Of a stretch of DNA of 64,000 nt, positions 57,232-64,000 are shown piece after piece. The translations under genes were made by a program, and so were the position numbers. Positions within the stretch are counted from its first letter, which is position 1. Each line of letters starts with the position of its first letter. This DNA is from Hyphobacterium sp. CCMP332 (lineage in GTDB: Bacteria > Pseudomonadota > Alphaproteobacteria > Caulobacterales > Maricaulaceae): positions 1,205,501-1,269,500 of the forward strand of contig NZ_CP058669.1 in NCBI RefSeq assembly GCF_014323565.1, read 5' to 3'. Below the pieces are notes generated by a model that saw nothing but the letters and a program-made list of their open reading frames with translations, ran no database searches and was not told the DNA's origin.

Positions 57232-57762
57232 TCAGGCCGCTTTTCGACCTGACCGTAGTCCAGCTCAACCGGCGTGGCCCGGCCAAAGATATTGATTGCC
57301 ACTTTCAGGCGGGCATTCTCCTCGTCCACTTCCTCCACGACGCCGTTAAAGCTCTGGAAGTGACCATCGGTGACACGAACCGTCTCACCGATATCATAAT
57401 GGACCGTCGGCATCGGACGCTCGGCGTCCTCCTCCATCTGACCCAGAATACGCTTCACCTCATTCTCGGATACCGGCATCGGCTTCGTGCCGGACCCCAG
57501 GAAACCCGTGACTTTCGGTGTATTTTTCACGAGGTGGTAGGCAGCATCCGTCATGTCCATCTTCACCAGCACATAGCCGGGGAAGTATTTGCGTTCGGAC
57601 TGGACCTTGCGCCCCTTGCGCACCTCGACGACCTCTTCGGTCGGAACAGAATCTCTTCAAAGCAGTCTTCCAGTCCCTTCTGGACGGCATCTGCCTTGAT
57701 CGCCTCCGCCACCTTCTTTCGAAGTTGGAGTAGGCCTGAACGATATACCATCTGGAAGCCAT
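57232..57762 (-). CDS. nusG: Transcription antitermination/elongation factor NusG (frameshifted)
   Basis: [15 protein letters not shown] at the start; [20 protein letters not shown] and [20 protein letters not shown] follow in other frames; the KOW domain is in [20 protein letters not shown] with [19 protein letters not shown]. Breaks near 57720, 57650 and 57240 (GAAAAGCGGCC for GAAAAGGCGGCC). 531 nt equals 176 residues plus stop. Links polymerase to ribosome or Rho. 12 nt after secE. Confidence 0.93.
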
Positions 57763-57774
57763 GCGTTCGGACCC

Positions 57775-58030
57775 TTAAGAACCAAGCTGAAGAATGGCGG
57801 TGACCGCGGCGGAAATGCCGGAATCTACCGCAAAGAAAAACAGTGCCGCCAGCCCGGCCATGATCAGGACCATGATCGTCGAGACCAGTGTCTCCTGACG
57901 CGTCGTCCAGGTCACCTTGCGGCCCTCCTGGCGAACCTGTTGGAAGAACTGGAAGGATTCACACCTTCTTCTTCGGCGCAGGCGCGTCGTCTTTCTTGAC
58001 AGGCGTATTTTTACCGATCGTCTTGGCCAT
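57775..58030 (-). CDS. secE: Preprotein translocase subunit SecE (one frameshift)
   Basis: MAKTIGKNTPVKKDDAPAPK opens the frame, which breaks after KKKV near 57960. The downstream frame reads ESFQFFQQVRQEGRKVTWTT, RQETLVSTIMVLIMAGLAAL and ends ILQLGS-stop. The single helix plus the amphipathic VRQEGRKVTWTT are diagnostic of SecE. About 84 residues. 47 nt after tRNA-Trp, so probably co-transcribed with it. Confidence 0.92.
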
Positions 58031-58077
58031 TATACCTATTTAATCCGTCACCAGCGTTTTGCCAGTCCCTGTTCGAA

Positions 58078-58153
58078 TGGCAGGGGCGGAGGGACTCGAA
58101 CCCCCGGCCCTCGGTTTTGGAGACCGATGCTCTACCAGCTGAGCTACACCCCT
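58078..58153 (-). tRNA. tRNA-Trp (anticodon CCA)
   Basis: 76 nt on the minus strand. Acceptor AGGGGTG pairs with CGCCCCT, encoded GCCA end. Anticodon stem TCGGT/ACCGA closes the loop CTCCAAA (anticodon CCA), T arm GGGGGTTCGAGTCCCTC. Its place before secE is the common one in alphaproteobacteria. Confidence 0.97.
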
Positions 58154-58182
58154 ACGGCCATCCACACAAAGAACCGTCTGCT

Positions 58183-58211
58183 CATAAATGAGCAGTCCGG
58201 CCACTTGGCAA
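58183..58211 (-). promoter_or_regulatory. Possible promoter of tRNA-Trp/secE-nusG
   Basis: TTGCCA, 17 nt, TTTATG on the minus strand, about 30 nt before the tRNA 5' end. The -10 is weak, so this is tentative. Confidence 0.35.
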
Positions 58212-58264
58212 TAGCCGCGCCTCTTACTCGCAATTTGCTGACAATAGAAGCCCGAAACTGCATT

Positions 58265-59184
58265 TTACCGGTTATTTTCCGCTTTGATGAGCCAGGCCAT
58301 CGGCCGGTCGCCGGAAAGGCCGGATTGCAGCTTGCAGGATTTATTGGAAAGACCGGCCCCCTCCAGGCGTCCGAACACGGCCTTGATGTCCTCTTCCGAC
58401 AGCGCGGCATCCATCATGGAGACCATGCGATCCCTGAAAGACGTCACTTTCTGACGCTGGGCTGTCAGCCATGATGTGATCTGGATACGGTCATAGGCGG
58501 CCCGCCTAACATAAAGGCGAAGGAGATCGGGCAGTAATTGCGTCACATAGTCCACCCCGCCACCATTCTGACCCTCAATCTGGCGCTGGATGTTGCCCAG
58601 CTGGTCTGCAAGCTCCTGCTCGCCAGCCATCCGGCGGTCCGGATCAACTTCATCGACAAGCCGGTCAACCCGTTCGAGAATGTCCGGCTCCAGCACCGCA
58701 TCGAGGGCCAGGCGATCACTGGCGCATTCATCCCAGACGGCGCCATTCTTTACATGCGACATGACAATCAGATGGCCGCCGGGCCGGACGAGCTCGGCCG
58801 CAACGGAAAAAGCCTCCAGCCCCGCATATTCAAGCCCGAACTGGCTGACCACAATATCCTGACTGGATGGAGCCAGAGACAGATCCAGCAGGCTGGCCTC
58901 GACAAACGTATCGCCATGCTCCCGCCAGAGAGCGCACTTTTTCGAGCGCGCAGCGCCACATCGACAAATGTAAGCTTTGCGCTTCCGCCCGATCCTGCAA
59001 TCCGCCTCGCAATTCGACCGACACGCCGCCGCCGCAGGCCAGGTCAGCAATCGCAACGTCACGTCTCTGCAAGAAGGGGCCGCAGCTCTGCTTCCCAATG
59101 CGATTGCATCAATTCTGCCGCACCGGTGCAAACATCTCCGGACTCATCGAGATGATTCCAGAAATTCTTCCATTCGCGAGCCAT
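58265..59184 (-). CDS. Class I SAM-dependent methyltransferase-like protein (frameshifted)
   Basis: The start MAREWKNFWNHLDESGDVCT (ATG at 59184 with GGAGG upstream) leads into ELMQSHWEAELRPLL. In the next frame the SAM-binding strand VAIADLACGGGVSVELR is seen, and later DIVVSQFGLEYAGLEAFSVA and LVRPGGHLIVMSHV complete a Rossmann methyltransferase. Breaks near 59070 and 58965. A C-terminal helical region of about 130 residues (DILERVDRLVDEVDPDRRMA onward) is an addition. Substrate unknown. It begins right after the TonB-receptor terminator. Confidence 0.78.
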
Positions 59185-59194
59185 AATATCCTCC

Positions 59195-59226
59195 GAAAAC
59201 AAATGGCGGGGCCGAAGCCCCGCCAT
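59195..59226 (-). terminator. Intrinsic terminator after the TonB-dependent receptor
   Basis: ATGGCGGGGC-TTCG-GCCCCGCCAT, a 10 bp stem with a UUCG tetraloop, followed by TTGTTTTC on the minus strand. It lies 26 nt after the receptor stop and just before the methyltransferase ribosome site. Confidence 0.92.
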
Positions 59227-59251
59227 CCAGTCTGTTGGAGTATTCGCTGTA

Positions 59252-62132
59252 CTAGAAGCGCAGCGAACCACCCACGAAGAGACGACGACCCAGGGTCTCG
59301 TACGTCGCCGGCCAGGTGTTACCCTGTTCGGAGGCGGTCGAGCCGAGAACCGGAACGTCTGTATCGGTCACATTGGTGATACCAATCGTCGTCGAGAAAT
59401 TCTCGGTGACGTCATATTGGAAGGTCACGTCAAAATAGTTCGTGCCACCAATATCGTCCGACAGGCTGCTGACCAGCGGAAGCGTTGTGTCATCCGCATC
59501 GACAGCACCGACATGACGCCAGCGCAGCGACGTCGTGAACGGACCGGTATACCAGGACGCCTGCATGGCGTGCTTGTATTCCGGCGTCGGCTCACCACAA
59601 TCCAGACCGTACTCACCAGCACAGGTGATGACCGGCGAGGTCGCAGAATTCTGCGTGTCGGCAGTCATTGTGTAACCAGCATAGTAGCTCAGGCCCACTT
59701 CACCCGGCATGCCGATGACGTCAGCCGCAAAAGCGTAATCAATCCGCAGATCGATACCCTCGGCATCGAGCGTCGCAGCATTGATTGCCGTCAGGCGTGG
59801 CAGGAAGCCATTGGCACCCATCTCACCCGTTGCCGGGTTACGAGAACCACCGACAGCCAGGATCGCACAGGAGGCAGCGATATTGCTGACGTGGCACTCG
59901 TTCAGCAGGGTCTGCAGCGGAACAGTGGTGATCGCATCTTCGATCGAGATGTTGTAGTAATCGAGCTGAACCGTCAGGCCTTCGATCATGTTCGGCGTTG
60001 CCACCACACCAACGGTGTAGGTGTCAGCCGTTTCAGCACCGAGGTTCGGGTTACCACCGAACAGAGCTTCCATCTGGGCATTGCCCTGAAGTTGGCACCC
60101 ACCACTGGCACGCCAGCAGCCGTACAGGTAGCAGCAACCGTCGCTGCGCTGAACGAACCGTTAGGACCAGAAGAACACGGGTCAGATGCACCCGGGAAAC
60201 CGTTGACCAGAGGCTGGAACAGGTCACCCACATTCGGGGCCCGGACAGCACGGTTGAAGTTACCACGGACACGGAACTGATCGTCGATCTGCCAGCCGAG
60301 GCCAACAGCAAACGTTTCCGTATTACCAACCGTGTTGTATTCCGAAGAACGGAAGGCAACGTTCAGAGCAAGGCTTTCCATGCCGGGACGGTTTTCAACG
60401 AGCGGCACTTCCGCTTCCAAGAAGAACTCGGATACATCAACCACACCGCCAACAGGCAGAGACTGGTTGAAACCGCGAACGTCCGGTCCGAGAACCGAGT
60501 CAGGGTTGGCCTGAGCTTCAGCTTCACGATATTCCACACCCAGAACCACCGAAGGGCTGTTTCTGCCATTGGAATCGTCAAAGCCTCGAGACGACCAGCA
60601 ACGGTCGCCACGGCCTGGAAGGTCTCGATGTTCGAAACGATCGCAGCCCGACGGCTGATGAAAGCCGCACCGGCAGCAGAGATCGAACCCGCACCGCCAA
60701 AGATGTTGACGGTCGGAGCCGTACAACCGCTGGCCAGTGCTGTCGGACCACCATCACAGAGGATACCCGCCTGGAAGGCAGACGAAGACAGATTGCCCGT
60801 CTGGAAGTTGGCAACGGAAGAGCGCGAATAGTTACCCGCAATGTCATACGACCAGTTCGGGCTCAGATCGCCACGCGCACCCAGAACCATCTGGAAGGAG
60901 TTCGTCTCACGGAGATTGTTCCGCGGGCCAAGCTCTTCAAAACGGCGGGAGATACGGATCGTGGCAGTACCATCGCCATTGTTCGAGCCGGCATCATTCG
61001 TCATCAGGTTCCGAAGCGTCGCATTGAGGTTTGGGCTGTCCAGATTGACCCGGATCGTCAGCCCGGCCGGCGTCGGAGCCAACTGGGAGTCGACGACGTT
61101 CGAAGCGAAGATACCACGACCATACAGCCCAGAGCGGGATTCACTTCATAGGTCGCGAAGGCACCAATGTTGTAACGCCTGCGGCAGCTGCAGGTAGCTG
61201 GTCGGTGCATAGTTGTAGAGATCGGTGACCGGATCAGCTGCAGATCCGAAACGCAGACCGCGAAGCGTGCCGCCATCCATGCGGAAACCGGAACAGAAAT
61301 TGGTCGCACAAGCCGGATCGATAGCGTTAACGCCCGCACCATTCAAACCGAAGTTCGAGCTGGTCGCACCACGGAACGGGTTCCCGGAATGTTGGACGAA
61401 CCACCAAGAATGAACTGGGTGCCACCGGACCCGGATCAAAGAAGGTGTTGGAAGAGAAGTCGCGATCACCCTGAAGCACGGAGCCGCGGAGCGTGTAGCC
61501 CACAGTCACGGCATTACCGCGACCATCAGCAAAGTTGCCACCCATCGTCGCATTGATGTTGGTGATTTCGCCGTCAAGGTCGCCAAGCGAAGTTTCGTAG
61601 GACGTGTTGATCTGAACGCCTTCGAAATCATCGCGCAGGATGAAGTTCACAACGCCAGCAACAGCATCAGAACCGTAAACAGCGGAAGCACCACCGGTCA
61701 CGATATCGATCTGGCTGATCATGGCGGCCGGAATGTTGTTCAGGTCGACGACCTGAGTCACACCGGAACCCACGAAGCGCATGCCGTCCACGAGGACGAG
61801 CGTACGGGTCGTGCCGAGGCCACGAAGGCTGACCGTCGCGGTGCTGTTACCCGGGCTGTTCGACGGAGTCGAACGCCGGAACAACCTGCGGCAGCGTATT
61901 GATGTAGTCTTCGGTGTTGACGGTGTTGACGATCTCCAGCTGCTCGGCCGTCACATTCGTGATCGGGCTCGGTGCAACTGTGTCCGTCCGCTGAATACGA
62001 GAACCGGTGACGGTTACGACGTCTGGCGTCGCTTCCGCATCGGCGTTCTTGAGCCATCACCGGTGCCGATGCCATCAGGCCGCCGATGATAGTTCCTGCC
62101 ATGAGGCAGGTCTTGAATGAAGTCGATTTCAC
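59252..62132 (-). CDS. TonB-dependent outer-membrane receptor (frameshifted)
   Basis: About 960 residues. A GTG start at 62132 (GGAGGG upstream) begins a signal peptide VKSTSFKTCLMAGTIIGGLM ending APVMAQ. The plug has VSLRGLGTTRTLVLVDGMRF, QIDIVTGGASAVYGSDAVAG and VVNFILRDDFEGVQINTSYE. The barrel ends with TIGITNVTDTDVPVLGS and the final ...RLFVGGSLRF aromatic C-terminus. Frame changes near 62060, 61870, 61400, 61170, 61080, 60570 and 60080 are scattered and I treat them as errors. This receptor class takes up oligosaccharides, peptides or siderophores; the substrate here is not evident. Confidence 0.92.
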
Positions 62133-62231
62133 TTCAGAATCCCTCCGAGTTTTAAACATTGAGCCGGAACCCTGACCCGATCTGGTCGAGGCCCCCTCGT
62201 GCGGACGGTACAAACGCCCGCCTCTGGGCCA

Positions 62232-62261
62232 AAACTAGCCGGAGATTTTATGACAGGTCAA
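62232..62261 (-). promoter_or_regulatory. Likely promoter of the TonB-dependent receptor
   Basis: TTGACC, 18 nt, TAGTTT on the minus strand, about 100 nt before the GTG start. Similar to the ribosomal promoters but with one more spacer base. Confidence 0.5.
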
Positions 62262-62362
62262 TGACGCGAGGTGCGGACTCACCAATGCCACAAGCATTTG
62301 ACCGGAAGTGTGGCGGAATTGCCGCAATTTCCTTATCGCCACGCTTGCCGGCCATTTATATC

Positions 62363-62378
62363 AATTCTTGCAAGAATT
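62363..62378. promoter_or_regulatory. 16 bp perfect palindrome upstream of the receptor gene
   Basis: AATTCTTGCAAGAATT, a complete dyad with no spacer, in an AT-rich patch between the oxygenase gene end and the receptor promoter (about 100 nt upstream of its -35). It could be an operator for a dimeric regulator. There is no T run for a terminator. Confidence 0.45.
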
Positions 62379-62406
62379 TAATGTCGGTAGCCAGGTTTTG
62401 AGGCCA

Positions 62407-64000
62407 TCACTCGCCTTCTCTGCGGGAGATAAGATCGAAGGGGGCCGTAACGCGAGGCGTGTCGCTCTCGAACGGCTCGACGCCATGCCACATATAGGAC
62501 GGAAAGAAGATGACCCGGCCCGGCTCCGGCCGGATATAGCGCTCCGCCGGCAGGTCCAGCCCCGCCACACCGGATGCGCCGAGGCGCAGCCAGCCGGCGC
62601 GCTCTCCCGCCATCACAGATCCTGGAACATCAACGTAATAACAGGCGCTTATCCATCCGGCGGGGTGAACATGGTCAACATGGCCGCCGCCCGACGCGAG
62701 CCTGACCGACCACGCCCCGGCCAATTCCAGCTTTCCCGTCTTGCGGCGCAGAAAGGGATGGTCTGAATCGTCCGGCAGGCCGGACACGAAACGCTGTGCC
62801 GCCTCCATCAGGGAATCAGAAAGCGCCGCAATCACCGGATCGTTCTCATTCCACAACCGCCCCGGAGACTGGGTTCCGCCGAACAGGGTTTGTTCCAGCG
62901 GCTGAACGCGGGTGGTGTGCAATCGTGCGATCGAGGCACCGAGAGCGGCATTGAACGCCTCGTGATTCGTACCCGTCAGGCGTCCGGATCGTCCCGGCCC
63001 AGGTAAACCGGTCATAGTCGTAGAAGTCACGATAGGTCGGGTCCCCGAGTCCACGCCACGCCAGGGCTTTAAGAGCGACGTGCTTTGCAGATGCGGCGCT
63101 GCCGGCTCTTCATCGAGCAATGCCAGCGCATCCGCAAATTGCCGGTCCGCGAGCAACGCCTCCACCAGCTGGTGGCGGATGGCGCAATCGCTGCCGGCAG
63201 AGGCTTCGAACGCCGCGCGCAAATCCGCAAGCCCGGCAACATGACCACCCAGTTGGCGTTGAACCGCGCCGCGGAGCGCCAATGCAGGGGCCAGACCGGG
63301 GTCCTGACTGACGGCCAGTTCAGCCGCTTCGAGGGCCGCCGCCAGCTCGCCCGCACGATAGAGGAGGCGCGCCTTGGCCAGCGCCAGCCCGCATCCGGGC
63401 GCGCGCCAGCTGCGCATCCATGGCCGCAGTGGAATCGCGGCCACCGCCGGATTCCCAGGCCAGCGAGGCCAGGTCCGCGTGAATGTCTACCCGTTCAGGT
63501 GCCAGCCGCAAAGCCTCGGCAAAGCCGCCCGGGCCGCTTCTGTCCGGCCCAGCGTGCGAAGCGTATTGGCGCGCTGGTAATGTGCCTCTGCCAGTGCAGG
63601 CGCCTCGCGGCAGGCCGCGTCAAGATCCGCGAGTGCTCCGCTCAGATCGCCCGCCGCCCGCCGGAGCGCGCCCCGGTTGACCCGGACGAGAACCGCATCC
63701 GGCCGGGCCGCCAGCGCCGCATCGAAGGCCTCCATGGCTTCGGCCTTGCGATCGAGCGCCACAAGCGCATTGCCCAGACCGTTGAGTGCACCAACATGCC
63801 CCGGCATACGGCGGTTGATCTCGAGAACAGCTCAATGGCCTGTTCGTAGTCGCCATTTCCGGCGCGCAGGACCGCAAGATTGAATCGCGCATCAACAAAG
63901 TCCGGCGCATGTTGCAGGGCCTCTTCATAGGCGAGGCCGCGGCCTCGGCGTTACCCGCCCGTCGCTCGAGATTTCCCAGATTGCTCAACACGGCATGGGG
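62407..64000 (-). CDS. TPR protein with C-terminal putative 2OG-Fe(II) oxygenase domain, partial and frameshifted
   Basis: The N-terminus is outside the window. From 64000 down to about 63080 TPR-like helical repeats of about 34 residues occur in changing frames (for example LNGLGNALVALDRKAEAMEA and ALADLDAACREAPALAEAHY). The C-terminal 200 residues are a PF13759-like 2OG-Fe(II) oxygenase: HVDHVHPAGWISACYYVDVP with the metal His-Asp/His set and FPSYMWHGVEPFESDTPRVT with the distal His and the 2OG Arg. Breaks near 63830, 63510, 63400 and 63010. Probably a hydroxylase acting on a protein or peptide substrate brought by the TPR part. It is upstream of the receptor gene on the same strand. Confidence 0.82.

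Overview
The window reads as a chromosomal segment of an alphaproteobacterium of the Caulobacterales/Maricaulales type (Hyphomonadaceae or Maricaulaceae are my best guess). The reasons are a SpmX-type polar protein with a lysozyme-like domain, a large TonB-dependent receptor beside a TPR/2OG-oxygenase protein, an ATP12 chaperone gene, high GC, and promoters of the form TTGAC(C/G)-N17-TA(G/T). No plasmid, phage, IS element or CRISPR array was seen.

Layout. 1-27.5 kb is a mixed housekeeping region, mostly on the minus strand. It holds a truncated flavodoxin-like gene, a lipoprotein, a VOC protein, isovaleryl-CoA dehydrogenase, SpmX, a Kelch protein, MgtE, PurT, tRNA-Leu(GAG), an orphan FliN/SpoA protein, LipB, three DUF805-like membrane proteins, propionyl-CoA carboxylase alpha and (4 kb away) beta, a potassium-channel-like protein, a YVTN beta-propeller, a fatty acid desaturase and a GIY-YIG protein set among palindromic repeats. 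It ends with a tight crcB-rluC-HAD-ATP12 operon, a PIG-L/RarA pair and a DegQ-type protease.

27.5-58.2 kb is the alphaproteobacterial ribosomal/transcription supercluster, all on the minus strand. In transcription order it is tRNA-Trp, secE, nusG, rplK, rplA, rplJ, rplL, rpoB, rpoC, rpsL, rpsG, fusA, tuf, rpsJ, the S10 and spc genes, secY, adk, rpsM, rpsK, rpoA and rplQ. Promoters are visible before rpsL, rpsJ and rpsM, and terminators after rpoC, tuf and rplQ. rpmJ is not in the cluster. 58.2-64 kb holds a methyltransferase, a TonB-dependent receptor and a TPR/2OG-Fe(II) oxygenase gene cut by the window edge.

Sequence quality matters here. Genes from 27.5 to 41.1 kb are intact. From rpsJ (41.1 kb) to the end of the window nearly every long gene (rpsJ, tuf, fusA, rpsL, rpoC, rpoB, rplL, rplJ, rplA, rplK, nusG, secE, methyltransferase, TonB receptor, TPR protein) is broken by small indels. 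ivd, purT and pccB are affected in the left part. Because these genes are essential and single-copy and the breaks sit in short homopolymers, I treat them as sequencing or assembly errors and annotate the full gene spans.

Functionally, ivd and pccAB point to leucine/isoleucine/valine and odd-chain fatty acid breakdown. MgtE, CrcB and the channel handle ions. SpmX and the FliN-like protein hint at an asymmetric, motile life cycle. I did not find a convincing new defence or mobile system. The most interesting unexplained items are the GIY-YIG gene between palindromic repeats, a 33-residue membrane peptide gene with its own terminator, the DUF805 trio, and the TPR-oxygenase/TonB-receptor/methyltransferase neighbourhood.
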